Shown here one piece after another: positions 51,758 through 60,892 of a stretch of 64,000 nt of DNA. The notes under the pieces are model-generated. The model did no database searches and had not been told where the DNA came from. It saw nothing but the letters and a program-made list of their open reading frames with translations. How positions within the stretch are numbered: position 1 is the first letter of the stretch; each line of letters begins with the position of its first letter. The translations under genes were made by a program, and so were the position numbers. Source of the stretch: Spirosoma aerolatum. GTDB lineage: Bacteria; Bacteroidota; Bacteroidia; Cytophagales; Spirosomataceae. The stretch spans positions 2,987,001 through 3,051,000 of the forward strand of contig NZ_CP020104.1 of NCBI RefSeq assembly GCF_002056795.1. Direction: 5' to 3'.

Positions 51758-54133
51758 ATGCTTAGGAACTATTTAAAAATAGCGCTCCGTAATCTGTGGA
51801 AAGAGCGGTTCTATTCTCTGATCAGCATTGGTGGTCTGGCTGTCGGGGTTTCTATTTCTGTTATAATTTTTCAGTTCGTGTTTCACGAATGGAGTTACGA
51901 TTCATTTCATGAAAAAGAGGGAAGTATATACCGTATACTAAGTCGGAATGAACAAAGTTCTTATCCCGCATTTTCCTCAAAGTTAGCTAATCAACTTGTC
52001 CGGCAAAATCCAGAGATCAAAGCCTGTACGCGAATTCTTCGGGATAAGTCAGCGGTTATTAAAAGTTTGGAAAACCCAACACTGATTAATGAAGAAACCG
52101 GATTTGTGTTCGCAGATCAATCCTTCTTTTCAATTTTCTCTTTTCCATTAAAATACGGCAATGTAGAAAAGTGCCTGGAAAAGCCTTTCACTGTGGTTAT
52201 TTCTGAACGAGTAGCAGATAACTATTTCGGAAAAGAGAACCCAGTTGGTAAAACTATTAGCTATAACGGACAGCATTTGCTTGAAGTTACAGGCGTAGCG
52301 AACAATGTGCCAACAAATTCTACGCTACGATTTGATTTTGTATCGTCTCAGGATACCTATCAAAAAATTAATCCATTTGCATTCGATAACCTGCCCAACT
52401 TTGAAACGTTCCTATTGATCGATCAAAAAGCGGCCATTCCTAAAATTATCAGGAATATTAAAGTTGCTAACAAATTGATCGGTGCAGTGAATTACAATGA
52501 TAAGGATATATATGAGCTTGAGCCTTTGCAGGAACTTCGATTTGGGAATAGCTATACTTACAATGAAAAGACCAGTGTAAAGTTGCTGTATGTTTTATCC
52601 GGAGTTTCGGTGCTAATACTTTTTTTAGCCTTATTCAATTACATCAACCTGGCTACAGCACGCGCTACGTTACGAGCAAAGGAGGTTGGGGTCAGAAAAG
52701 CTATCGGCGCAAATCGGTTCAGCCTTGTCAAACAATTCTTTTTGGAATCAACTCTGGTTAATTTTTTCGCTTTTATATTAAGCTTTTGCCTGATTTTGTT
52801 GTTTAGAGAACCTTTCAATGCCCTTTTTCAGCTAGAAATAGACCTCTCCTTTCTATTAAGTCAAAAATTTATTGCGGTTCTTATAAGTTTATTTTTAATA
52901 AGTACCTTAATCGCTGGCTCATATCCCGCACTGATTTTATCAAGCTTTTCCCCAATAAAGGTTCTTAAGGGAAATTACATCAGCAAAAATCAGGGCAGGC
53001 GTGTACGAAACACGATGATGGTTTTTCAATTTAGTGTATCTGCTACACTTATTTTATGCAGTCTGATGATGCAGCGTCAAATTGACTACATAAAAGATCG
53101 AGACCTCGGGTTTAATCGAAATCAGGTAGTAAGCATCAAGTTGAGTAGCAAGGTTTCTTCTAAGAGTGACAATTTTAAGAAAGATATAAAGAGTCAAACC
53201 GGAATTGAGCATGTCAGTTTGTCAAATACCCCCTTTTTCAAAAGTTACATGGAAGGTAAGTTTCAAACGAAGACATTGGGCAAGGTAACATCTCTTGCTA
53301 TGCTGGAGGCAGATGCAGATTTTGTGTCTAATCTTGGGCTTATTTGGAAAGTAAAACCAACTGAAAATGCAGTAGTTAATGCTGATGGTTTTTACGTTAC
53401 ACTCAACGAAAAAGCAGTTCGGGCACTAGGCTATACAAATGGTAATGTTATCGGGCAAAGCATCTTTCCCAAAGATGGACAGGAGTATGGTAAAATTGTA
53501 GGCGTTGTAAAGGATTTTAGCCTAAACGGTCCATTGACAGACAGTAAGCCAATGCTATTTCTCGTGAAAAAAAATACATTGGTAGCCGATGGGTTCAGAA
53601 ATATGCAGGTTCGGCTTGGTAAACAGGATCACATAAGTGATAAGCTAGCAATACTGGAAAAGATTTATCATACATACGACCCTGAGACACCGTTCTTGTA
53701 TTCGTTTTTAGATGATGACTTTCAGAATACCTTTATTGCCGAGACCAGGATGTTGTATATGGTTCAACTATTTACGGCTGTAGCGATTTCATTAGCTTGT
53801 CTGGGGCTGTTTGGCCTATTAGCTTTTGTTGGCCATACTCGCTTAAAGGAAGTTAGTATCCGGAAAGTAATGGGTGCTAGCATAGCCAATATTCTCTCGT
53901 TGCTTTCCAGAGATTTTTTAGTGTTGATGGTAATTGCTGTTTTAATCGCTATACCAAGCGCCTATTATTTGATGCATTTGTGGCTCCAGGGCTTTGCCTA
54001 TCGGGTAGAAATACACTGGTGGATATTTATTGCCGGAAGTGTAATTAGCCTGGTAGTCGGTATTCTTACGGTTATTTATCAGGGGCTAAAAGTCGCTTTG
54101 GCAAATCCTGTTAATGCCCTGCGTTCAGAATAA
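51758..54133 (+). CDS. Large FtsX/MacB-type ABC permease (eight-helix form)
   Basis: 791 aa, AT-rich relative to neighbours. Two MacB_PCD/FtsX modules are visible. Module 1 has TM1 (ERFYSLISIGGLAVGVSIS), a periplasmic domain and helices from about 280 to 400 with ARATLRAKEVGVRKAIGANR. Module 2 repeats this, ending RLKEVSIRKVMGASIANIL. No ATPase or fusion protein gene adjoins it. Such orphan permeases are abundant in Spirosoma-like genomes and may use an ATPase encoded elsewhere. The compositional difference suggests recent acquisition or paralogue expansion. Confidence 0.92.
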   Translation: MLRNYLKIALRNLWKERFYSLISIGGLAVGVSISVIIFQFVFHEWSYDSFHEKEGSIYRILSRNEQSSYPAFSSKLANQLVRQNPEIKACTRILRDKSAVIKSLENPTLINEETGFVFADQSFFSIFSFPLKYGNVEKCLEKPFTVVISERVADNYFGKENPVGKTISYNGQHLLEVTGVANNVPTNSTLRFDFVSSQDTYQKINPFAFDNLPNFETFLLIDQKAAIPKIIRNIKVANKLIGAVNYNDKDIYELEPLQELRFGNSYTYNEKTSVKLLYVLSGVSVLILFLALFNYINLATARATLRAKEVGVRKAIGANRFSLVKQFFLESTLVNFFAFILSFCLILLFREPFNALFQLEIDLSFLLSQKFIAVLISLFLISTLIAGSYPALILSSFSPIKVLKGNYISKNQGRRVRNTMMVFQFSVSATLILCSLMMQRQIDYIKDRDLGFNRNQVVSIKLSSKVSSKSDNFKKDIKSQTGIEHVSLSNTPFFKSYMEGKFQTKTLGKVTSLAMLEADADFVSNLGLIWKVKPTENAVVNADGFYVTLNEKAVRALGYTNGNVIGQSIFPKDGQEYGKIVGVVKDFSLNGPLTDSKPMLFLVKKNTLVADGFRNMQVRLGKQDHISDKLAILEKIYHTYDPETPFLYSFLDDDFQNTFIAETRMLYMVQLFTAVAISLACLGLFGLLAFVGHTRLKEVSIRKVMGASIANILSLLSRDFLVLMVIAVLIAIPSAYYLMHLWLQGFAYRVEIHWWIFIAGSVISLVVGILTVIYQGLKVALANPVNALRSE

Positions 54134-54155
54134 GCTACAGGTATTGTTCGGTAAA

Positions 54156-54174
54156 AGCAGAGTTGGACTCTGCT
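54156..54174. terminator. 8-bp stem hairpin between convergent genes
   Basis: AGCAGAGT (54156-54163) pairs with ACTCTGCT (54167-54174) around a 3-nt loop. It lies between the permease stop and the porQ stop. No U-run. Confidence 0.4.
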
Positions 54175-54208
54175 GTGAGCCATAGCTATTTGTTGTTATT
54201 GTCTTTGT

Positions 54209-55240
54209 TTACTTCATGAGCCGGGCCAGGTCGATACGCAGGGATAGCTGGCTGGTGCCAGCCGTAGGAACGGAGGAAAAATGGCCGTAGGTGAGCTGGA
54301 AGCTTTTGGCCTGTACCGAAATGCCAAAAGAAAAGCCTACACCTGCACCACCTGTTGTTAGTTTGCCTTCCTGTTGTTTCTGGTGGTTATAGCCAACCAG
54401 TAGGTGTACATTTCGATGAACGAGCAATTCGGCCCCCACGCTCAAATGCCGGGCTATTTTTTCGGTTATGCTGGTCGTTTGTGGAATCGGATTGCCGCTC
54501 AGGTCGTAGCGCACATTCAGGTTGGGGTCGTTGTAGGCAATGTCGAATCGTTGCAGATGATGCGCCGTCAGCGTGAGCCGGATTGGGGCGTGTTCGGGTT
54601 TCAGGGTGATACCCGCCTGCAAATCAAAGGGTAAATCGGCATCCAGCGTACCATAATTTTTGATCAGGTAGCCGACGTTTTTGGCGACCAGCCCAAAGGT
54701 GAGGCCCTTTTTCGGATGCCGCCAAACGGCCCCTAAATCGGCCAGAGCCCCAAAGGCGGAATACATTTCGATACTCGACCCAACGGCTTTCAATGTGGCT
54801 CCAAAGGTAAAATTGCCTTCGGTTCGGGCATGAGTGAGGCTCAGTGCATAGTCGTTGGCCATAAATGTTCCCAGGGTATTGCCAACCGGGTCGGTCAGTG
54901 TAAATTGCCCATAACTGAGGTATTGCAGCCCAACGGCCCATTTCCCCTGCGACTGAATAGGAAGCCCGTATTGCAGCGTATAGTATTTAGCCGCTGCCAG
55001 ATAGGGCATCAGGCTGATCGATAGTTGATTGGCAGGTAACGAATCGGCTAAGGCTGGGTTGTTCAGATGATACGAACCGTCGGGACTGACGGCTGTGGCG
55101 ACTTGCCCTCCCAATGCCCCCACACGGGCATGGGTAGGTAAATCCAGGAATGAAAAGACACGCTGTCCGCCGATGGGCTGGGCAACTGCCCAAATGGGTA
55201 GAAGCCCACTAAGTAGCAAAAGAATAAATCGGTTTTTCAA
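54209..55240 (-). CDS. porQ: Type IX secretion system protein PorQ
   Basis: 343 aa with a signal peptide (about 1-20). It shows the PorQ start motif GGQRVFSFLDLPTHARVGALGG, the NPAL segment and a PorV-like series of amphipathic beta strands. An LLVGYNHQKQ hairpin and a C-terminal aromatic-rich end are also seen. PorQ is an outer-membrane beta-barrel of the T9SS attachment machinery that anchors cargo at the cell surface. This is the only T9SS gene recognised here, consistent with the scattered arrangement in this phylum. Confidence 0.9.
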   Translation of the reverse strand: MKNRFILLLLSGLLPIWAVAQPIGGQRVFSFLDLPTHARVGALGGQVATAVSPDGSYHLNNPALADSLPANQLSISLMPYLAAAKYYTLQYGLPIQSQGKWAVGLQYLSYGQFTLTDPVGNTLGTFMANDYALSLTHARTEGNFTFGATLKAVGSSIEMYSAFGALADLGAVWRHPKKGLTFGLVAKNVGYLIKNYGTLDADLPFDLQAGITLKPEHAPIRLTLTAHHLQRFDIAYNDPNLNVRYDLSGNPIPQTTSITEKIARHLSVGAELLVHRNVHLLVGYNHQKQQEGKLTTGGAGVGFSFGISVQAKSFQLTYGHFSSVPTAGTSQLSLRIDLARLMK

Positions 55241-55301
55241 GCGGATTTGGTCGCAGTTTGGTACAAAGAAACGCCAATTTTAGCCACCATAAAAGCCATG
55301 A

Positions 55302-55331
55302 GTGGTGTCAGATGCTTTCATCTGACACCAC
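55302..55331. repeat. Perfect 13-bp hairpin with a 4-nt loop
   Basis: GTGGTGTCAGATG (55302-55314) and CATCTGACACCAC (55319-55331) are exact complements around CTTT. It lies in the 265-bp gap between the OMP gene stop (55506) and porQ start (55240), which holds no gene. A tight, near-loopless hairpin like this resembles REP-type elements. Confidence 0.75.
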
Positions 55332-55505
55332 AAAGAAGCTATTTTATTAGCCTAAGCCATCGATTTTTTGAGATTCCTCCCTGTGGTCGGAATGGCAAAA
55401 ACGCACGCAATTGTAGCTTCGTTTAAAAGTTAGATAGGAAAGCTTAAACATATTCAGCTTGGAAAACTGAGCTATAACTGGATAACCAAAAACCAAGTGT
55501 TGTTC

Positions 55506-56240
55506 CTAAAACGTATAGCCGACCTTTACTCCATATGAAACATTCAAAAAAGAATAAGGGCTTGAAGCTGTTGAAAACGGATCGATTAGTGAGCCGCTTG
55601 ATGAATAAAATAAGTAGCCTTCGGGGCGGTCAGGCCTTGTAATGGTTCTGTGCCGGATGCCCAACCCACCGTAGAAGTCAGCGACGAATCGATTGTTGAA
55701 CGGTAAAGGAAATTGTCGGCCCACTTTAACCGTAAAGGCCCAGACGTGCTTTGAAAGAGGTAGCGAATACAATTGGTAGTACTGGTACTGGCCTGTCTGC
55801 TCATTAACTCCTACACCAACAGTACCGTTTTCGAAGGCATTTTCCTGCTTATAAAGTCCTTCCAGAGCTAAATAAGAACCAATAGGAGCCTGAAATCGAC
55901 GCCAGTAGTAGCGCCATTCGGCGCGGCCACGCCAAACTTCATATTGACTGTATCGGGTATAGTGGTTATTGTCAGGTTGTTGCCAGATATTCGTCCGCTG
56001 GGAGCCATAACCTGCTTCGAATTGCAGACTTTGCTGATGACCAATTGTTCGTTCAAGAGCAAATTGTACCGTACCACTGGGGTCAAGCAGGCTTAATGGC
56101 GCGAACTTGACGACCCATTTGGGAAGGGTGTTGGAAGTGGGCGTATAGGTAGTAGGAGCCGGGCTAACCCATTGAGCTAAAGCTTGTAGCCACCCAAACC
56201 AAAGCAGGCCACTTATGCTAAGCGTATAAACTAGTCTCAT
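55506..56240 (-). CDS. Probable outer-membrane beta-barrel protein
   Basis: 244 aa with a signal peptide (about 1-22). The mature part alternates hydrophobic and polar residues in strands ending on aromatic residues (WRGRAEWRYYWRRF, SYLALEGLYKQE, FVADFYGGLGIRH) and finishes NVSYGVKVGYTF, a typical barrel C-terminus. It resembles DUF3575-like barrels. The ATG overlaps the stop of the LVIVD lipoprotein gene by 4 bp, so the two proteins are probably made together. Confidence 0.78.
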   Translation of the reverse strand: MRLVYTLSISGLLWFGWLQALAQWVSPAPTTYTPTSNTLPKWVVKFAPLSLLDPSGTVQFALERTIGHQQSLQFEAGYGSQRTNIWQQPDNNHYTRYSQYEVWRGRAEWRYYWRRFQAPIGSYLALEGLYKQENAFENGTVGVGVNEQTGQYQYYQLYSLPLSKHVWAFTVKVGRQFPLPFNNRFVADFYGGLGIRHRTITRPDRPEGYLFYSSSGSLIDPFSTASSPYSFLNVSYGVKVGYTF

Positions 56241-56983
56241 GGCTGAACAGGGATTTGGCTGAGGAGTTTTAACTGGCTAAAATCGGCATAGCTATATTGA
56301 TAAATTCCGGTCGGGCCGGTCACGATGAGCCGTTTCTGGGTTGGAATAACATCGTACGTCTTGGTGTTGTAAAAGTATTCCAACTCTTTAACATCGAGTG
56401 GATTGCTGATGTCCATAACTCGCAGGCCATAATCGCCTTCTCCCACAAATAATAATGTGCTGTCGGCACCAAGCCCACGAGGATTGGTCATTTGATAGCT
56501 TCTCAGCAATTTCGGATTGCTCACAGTACTGATGTCGATCACATCCAGACTATTAACGGTTACGGACTGATTCCGACAGTTAGTCCCTGTTCGTAATGTG
56601 ACGTAGGCGTAATTCCCCTGCGCCACTACCGGGTCGCAACTGAGGATGTGTGTATACAGACTGACCTGTTTAGGGGTGTTGGGTTGGCTGATGTCGTAAA
56701 TGTACATGCCCGTTTGAGTGCCGATGAACAGGTTATTTCGGTACGGAAAAATCGTTTCGACACCAAATCCGAGTTTTGTATTCGTTCCTTTTTTAGGGTT
56801 GCCGCTTTCCGAAATGTCGTACGCTTGCAGGGCCGTGTTACTGACGGTATATAGTGTATTGCCACTAATCGTAAACCGGGCTGTGGAGCCACCAACGCCG
56901 GTGCCGGGTGATACGGAATCGCTGCTACTAGAGCAGGCCGTCGATATGCCAATCAGCGAGAGTAAAATAAGGTGGATTTTCAT
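56237..56983 (-). CDS. LVIVD-repeat lipoprotein 1
   Basis: 248 aa. A lipobox signal (IGISTAC) is followed by a Ser-rich linker and LVIVD-like beta-propeller repeats. Repeated motifs are LQAYDISESGNPK, MYIYDISQPNTPK, LDVIDISTVSNPK and LRVMDISNPLDVK. Such proteins are surface-exposed and usually bind partners through the propeller. A 57034 start is possible but would precede the lipobox by 17 residues. The gene follows a second LVIVD gene by 38 bp. Confidence 0.85.
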   Translation of the reverse strand: MKIHLILLSLIGISTACSSSSDSVSPGTGVGGSTARFTISGNTLYTVSNTALQAYDISESGNPKKGTNTKLGFGVETIFPYRNNLFIGTQTGMYIYDISQPNTPKQVSLYTHILSCDPVVAQGNYAYVTLRTGTNCRNQSVTVNSLDVIDISTVSNPKLLRSYQMTNPRGLGADSTLLFVGEGDYGLRVMDISNPLDVKELEYFYNTKTYDVIPTQKRLIVTGPTGIYQYSYADFSQLKLLSQIPVQP

Positions 56984-57021
56984 GGGAAAGGATTCTTTAG
57001 ACTTTCGGGACCTAATACAGG

Positions 57022-57555
57022 CTACCGATAGCATTGTGGATTGTCGATGTCAGCTTTTTCCCACCGGATAACAGCCCCTTTGGCTGGATCTGCACATTCA
57101 AAGCGCACGTTGGTAGCCAATGGATAGGCCGAGTAGTCGAAGGCGTTTTCGACGCGTTTTACTACTCGGACGTTGAGGGGATTAGCGATGTTGAGCGCCA
57201 CCAGATCGGTTACATTATCGGCGTAGAGAATGCTGTCTTTAATAGCCAGTTCCTGATTGCCCAAAATTCCAATAAAAGCAACCTGAACGGGTTTTTCGGG
57301 ATTCCGATTGTCGAAGATATGTATACCACTACCCACTTCATTGATGTACAAATAGCTGTCTTTTACATAAATTTTGCCCGCATTTCTGAGCGGCTGCGGG
57401 CCTAGTGCCTGAATCGTTCGAATGTCGGAATAGGCTGCGTAAACGGGGCGGTACGTGGCACCTGTGCTTGGCGGTTTGGGGGCGTAGTAGCGATCGCAGC
57501 CATCCAAAAGAAAACAAGCCATTGTCAATAAAAAGGCAGAGAACAGTCGATGCAT
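57022..57555 (-). CDS. LVIVD-repeat lipoprotein 2 (short)
   Basis: 177 aa. The signal peptide ends LLDGC (lipobox). Fewer propeller motifs than its neighbour are seen: IHIFDNRNPEKPVQVAFIG, DSILYADNVTDLVALNI and NPLNVRVVKRVEN. The C-terminus is basic and Trp/Cys-containing, not repeat-like. It may be a partial propeller that pairs with the adjacent larger lipoprotein. The frame extends to 57690, but MHRLFSAF with its signal peptide is the sensible start. Confidence 0.8.
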   Translation of the reverse strand: MHRLFSAFLLTMACFLLDGCDRYYAPKPPSTGATYRPVYAAYSDIRTIQALGPQPLRNAGKIYVKDSYLYINEVGSGIHIFDNRNPEKPVQVAFIGILGNQELAIKDSILYADNVTDLVALNIANPLNVRVVKRVENAFDYSAYPLATNVRFECADPAKGAVIRWEKADIDNPQCYR

Positions 57556-57623
57556 GGTGTATAGGTTTAGATTGCGGTAAGGATACAAAAACAATTTGAA
57601 CCGTTGGAATTCGTAAGAAAAAT

Positions 57624-57631
57624 TAACTTTG
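57624..57631 (+). promoter_or_regulatory. Promoter -7 element for the carboxyltransferase gene
   Basis: TAACTTTG matches TAnnTTTG. It lies 30 bp before the ATG at 57662. The longest frame would start at a TTG inside this element, supporting the downstream ATG. No clear -33 TTTG at 19 nt. Confidence 0.5.
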
Positions 57632-57661
57632 CTCGTCCTTGATGTCGAGACGACCAACTTT

Positions 57662-59248
57662 ATGCAAACCGAAACCCCTTCCGATTCCAATCTATCCCCA
57701 GTTACCAGGCCATCTAAAGTCGACGTTCTAGCGCAGAAACATGCGGAAGCAGAACAAGGTGGTGGCCAGAAACGAATTGACGCTCAGCATAAAAAAGGCA
57801 AACTCACCGCCCGCGAACGTATCGCGTTGCTGGTCGATGAGGGGTCATTCGAAGAGATTGGCAAGTTTGTTATGCACCGCACCCGCGACTTCGGACTGGA
57901 CAAAGAACACTACCTGGGCGACGGCGTCGTAACGGGCTATGGGATGGTTAATGGGCGACTGGTTTATGTGTTTGCGCAGGATTTTACGGTTTTTGGTGGA
58001 GCCTTGTCGGAAACCCACGCCGAAAAGATCTGTAAGATTATGGACCTGGCCATGCAGAATGGCGCACCCGTTATTGGGCTGAACGATTCCGGGGGTGCCC
58101 GAATTCAGGAAGGGGTATTGTCGCTGGCGGGGTACGCCGATATTTTTTACCGCAATACCAAAGCATCGGGGGTAATTCCGCAACTGTCGGCCATTATGGG
58201 GCCTTGTGCCGGTGGCGCCGTCTATAGTCCGGCTATTACGGATTTCATTTTTATGGTCGAAAACACGAGCTATATGTTTGTGACTGGCCCGAACGTGGTG
58301 AAAACCGTTACGCATGAAACCGTTACGGCCGAAGAGCTGGGCGGGGCCAGCACCCATAGCACTAAATCGGGAGTGACGCACTTTGCCTGTGAAAATGAGC
58401 TGGCCTGTATTCAGCATATCAAGCAGTTGCTGAGCTATATTCCACAAAATTGTGAAGATGAGCCACCTATGCTGGCCTACGAAGCAACCGAAGAAACCCG
58501 CGCTAGTCTGAATACGATCATTCCCGACAACCCGAATCAGCCTTACGATATGCGGGAGATAATAGAGGAACTGGTCGATGCGGGTAGCTTCTTTGAAGTA
58601 CACAAAAATTTCGCAGAGAACATTGTAGTGGGCTTTGCCCGGATCGCGGGTCGAAGCATTGGCGTGGTCGGCAATCAACCGGCTGTATTGGCTGGGGTAC
58701 TGGATATTCATGCCAGCACTAAGGCGGCCCGGTTTGTACGTTTCTGCGACTGTTTCAATATTCCCTTACTGGTACTCGAAGACGTTCCCGGTTTCCTGCC
58801 CGGCACCGATCAGGAGTGGAATGGGATCATCACCAATGGGGCCAAACTGCTCTTTGCGTTTTGTGAGGCTACCGTGCCGCGTGTAACGGTCATTACCCGC
58901 AAAGCCTACGGTGGCGCGTATGATGTGATGAATTCCAAACACATCGGTGCTGACCTGAACTACGCCTGGCCATCGGCCGAAATTGCCGTGATGGGGGCTA
59001 GTGGAGCGGCCGAGATTATTTTTAAGCGAGAAATTGCGGAGGCCGAAGATCCCCAGGCCAAATTACAGGAGAAAGTGCAGGACTATACCGAGAAATTTGC
59101 GAATCCGTACCGGGCGGCTCACCGGGGCTATATCGACGAGGTCATTATGCCCGACCAGACCCGTCAGAAACTAATCCGGGCCTTCCAGATGCTGGAAAAT
59201 AAAGTGGCGAGCATGCCCAAGAAAAAACACGGAAATATTCCGTTGTAA
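57662..59248 (+). CDS. Acyl-CoA carboxylase carboxyltransferase beta subunit (PccB-like)
   Basis: 528 aa. Two crotonase-fold halves are visible: N-half with [36 protein letters not shown] and [10 protein letters not shown]-half with [29 protein letters not shown] and AYGGA/SKHIGAD. These form the biotin-carboxyl to acyl-CoA transfer site. Length fits PccB, the propionyl-CoA carboxylase beta subunit. A methylmalonyl or acetyl-CoA substrate is also possible. No biotin carrier gene lies nearby. A tiny membrane-protein gene follows at 40 bp. Confidence 0.93.
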   Translation: MQTETPSDSNLSPVTRPSKVDVLAQKHAEAEQGGGQKRIDAQHKKGKLTARERIALLVDEGSFEEIGKFVMHRTRDFGLDKEHYLGDGVVTGYGMVNGRLVYVFAQDFTVFGGALSETHAEKICKIMDLAMQNGAPVIGLNDSGGARIQEGVLSLAGYADIFYRNTKASGVIPQLSAIMGPCAGGAVYSPAITDFIFMVENTSYMFVTGPNVVKTVTHETVTAEELGGASTHSTKSGVTHFACENELACIQHIKQLLSYIPQNCEDEPPMLAYEATEETRASLNTIIPDNPNQPYDMREIIEELVDAGSFFEVHKNFAENIVVGFARIAGRSIGVVGNQPAVLAGVLDIHASTKAARFVRFCDCFNIPLLVLEDVPGFLPGTDQEWNGIITNGAKLLFAFCEATVPRVTVITRKAYGGAYDVMNSKHIGADLNYAWPSAEIAVMGASGAAEIIFKREIAEAEDPQAKLQEKVQDYTEKFANPYRAAHRGYIDEVIMPDQTRQKLIRAFQMLENKVASMPKKKHGNIPL

Positions 59249-59288
59249 ACGGTGTATGGACGGATATGCTTTAGTAATGGTTAATTGT

Positions 59289-59405
59289 ATGGCAAAATCA
59301 ACTCCAGAGCGACCCGGCGGCCTGTTAAAAACGGTATTAATCGGGTTACTCATTATTTTCGGTTTGGCGTTACTGGTCGGAACACTGACCGTATTATTTC
59401 CTTAA
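59289..59405 (+). CDS. Small single-helix membrane protein (38 aa)
   Basis: MAKSTPERPGGLLK followed by one strong hydrophobic helix (about 16-36), then stop. Positive residues precede the helix, so the N-terminus is probably cytoplasmic. It lies 40 bp after the PccB-like gene and 56 bp before the secreted deaminase start, in a gap with no other use. No homologue is known to me; lack of a repeat or antisense origin favours a real gene. Confidence 0.5.
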   Translation: MAKSTPERPGGLLKTVLIGLLIIFGLALLVGTLTVLFP

Positions 59406-59461
59406 GTAACTCGGATCGTCCGCGTTACTCAACGATAATCCTGCACAGAAACAATCGATTG

Positions 59462-60892
59462 ATGATCGCGCGAATACGCTTTTGTTTAGTTGGCTTTTTT
59501 ATATCACTATCCTCTTTTGGTCAGTCGGTAAGCGATTATTTTGAGAAAATTCGGAATAACGATGCGCTCCTGACGGCTTTTTTTGCCCAAATGCCTAAAG
59601 GCGGTGATTTACATCACCATTACAGTGGCTCTATTTATACCGAAACTTACATCGATTATGTTGTCAACAATAATTATTTTCTTAATCGAAAAACACTGAA
59701 AGTTTCAGATAAAAAACCACAGGGCGATGATTGGGTCGACTTCGCAACGCTGAAACAGGAGGGGACATTTTCAGACTATAAACAGAAGCTTTTCCAAAAG
59801 TGGTCGGTTAAAGATTATAACCACGTTGACTACCCATCCGATAAATTATTTTTTGAGACGTTCGCTGGTTTTGGCGTTGCCAGCCGGGCAGAGCTAGACA
59901 AAGGATTACTGGAAATTAAAAACCGCGCTAAAAAAGAAAATGTCAGCTATATCGAGACGTTGTTTGTTTATGCGCCCTGCCCCAAAGAATTAACCGAGCT
60001 AGCCGATTTTACGACGAAACTGAGAGACGGGCAGACGCAAAAAGATACAGCCGCCTGTCTACAATTACTGGATTCGCTGTATGCGGCCATCCAGACAAAA
60101 AATGTGCGGGAATGTGCCACTACATTTATCCATGAGACGCTTAACCGCCTGCATACCAGCCTGAAGATCGACGACGGGCAGTTTACGATGCGTTACCAAA
60201 GCTATGTAGTCCGCACGGTAGAGCCGGTCGAATTGTTCAAAAATATGATCGTAGCTTTTGAAGCAGCCGCCAGTAGTCCGTTGGTGGTGGGCGTCAATAT
60301 TGCTGCCCCTGAAGATAACGAAGTGGCCATGAGAGATTACTGGCTCCACATGCTGATGTTCAGGTACTGCCACACAAAATACCCTGCCGTTAAATACACC
60401 TTACATGCGGGCGAACTAGCTCTGGGTATGGTCAAACCCGAAGACCTGACCTGGCATATTCATTCGGCCGTTTACTTAGCCGGCGCCAATCGAATCGGAC
60501 ATGGCGTCGACATACCCTATGAAACCGATTGCTATGAGCTGTTACGGTATATGAGCCGGAAAAAAATAGCCGTCGAAATTAATCTATTCAGCAATGAATT
60601 TATCCTGAAAGTGAAAGATGACAGGCATCCGATCAGTCTGTATCAAACGTTTAATGTACCGATTGTTATTTCATCAGATGATGCAGGAGTTCTGCGAACG
60701 AATCTGACGGACCAATATGTACTATTGGCAAAACGCTACAAACAAATCTCGTATCAGGACATAAAACAATACGTTTTCAATAGCATCGACTACAGTTTTA
60801 TTGAGGAAGAGGCATTAAAAAAATCGCTGCTGAATGATCTGAAGCAGCGATTTATAAAGTTTGAACGATCAGTTCCCGGTGTTCGCCACTGA
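59462..60892 (+). CDS. Secreted adenosine-deaminase-like enzyme
   Basis: 476 aa. A Sec signal peptide (about 1-20, ending SFGQS) is followed by a metal-dependent deaminase barrel. Zinc-ligand motifs are GGDLHHHYSGS (early His-x-His), TLHAGELALG, NRIGHGVDIPYE and SSDDAGVLRT, all expected for adenosine deaminases. The large insert between residues of about 100 and 190 resembles secreted ADGF-type enzymes. It may salvage extracellular nucleosides. The ATG at 59462 is chosen over the longer frame from 59285. Its end overlaps the convergent PAP2-like gene by 24 bp. Confidence 0.92.
   Translation: MIARIRFCLVGFFISLSSFGQSVSDYFEKIRNNDALLTAFFAQMPKGGDLHHHYSGSIYTETYIDYVVNNNYFLNRKTLKVSDKKPQGDDWVDFATLKQEGTFSDYKQKLFQKWSVKDYNHVDYPSDKLFFETFAGFGVASRAELDKGLLEIKNRAKKENVSYIETLFVYAPCPKELTELADFTTKLRDGQTQKDTAACLQLLDSLYAAIQTKNVRECATTFIHETLNRLHTSLKIDDGQFTMRYQSYVVRTVEPVELFKNMIVAFEAAASSPLVVGVNIAAPEDNEVAMRDYWLHMLMFRYCHTKYPAVKYTLHAGELALGMVKPEDLTWHIHSAVYLAGANRIGHGVDIPYETDCYELLRYMSRKKIAVEINLFSNEFILKVKDDRHPISLYQTFNVPIVISSDDAGVLRTNLTDQYVLLAKRYKQISYQDIKQYVFNSIDYSFIEEEALKKSLLNDLKQRFIKFERSVPGVRH

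Noticed and set aside
57629..57661. TTG start for the carboxyltransferase gene
   Set aside because: The TTG lies inside a TAnnTTTG promoter element, and the ATG at 57662 gives the normal start.
59285..59461. N-terminal extension of the deaminase from 59285
   Set aside because: It precedes a clear signal peptide at 59462 and overlaps the small membrane protein frame.
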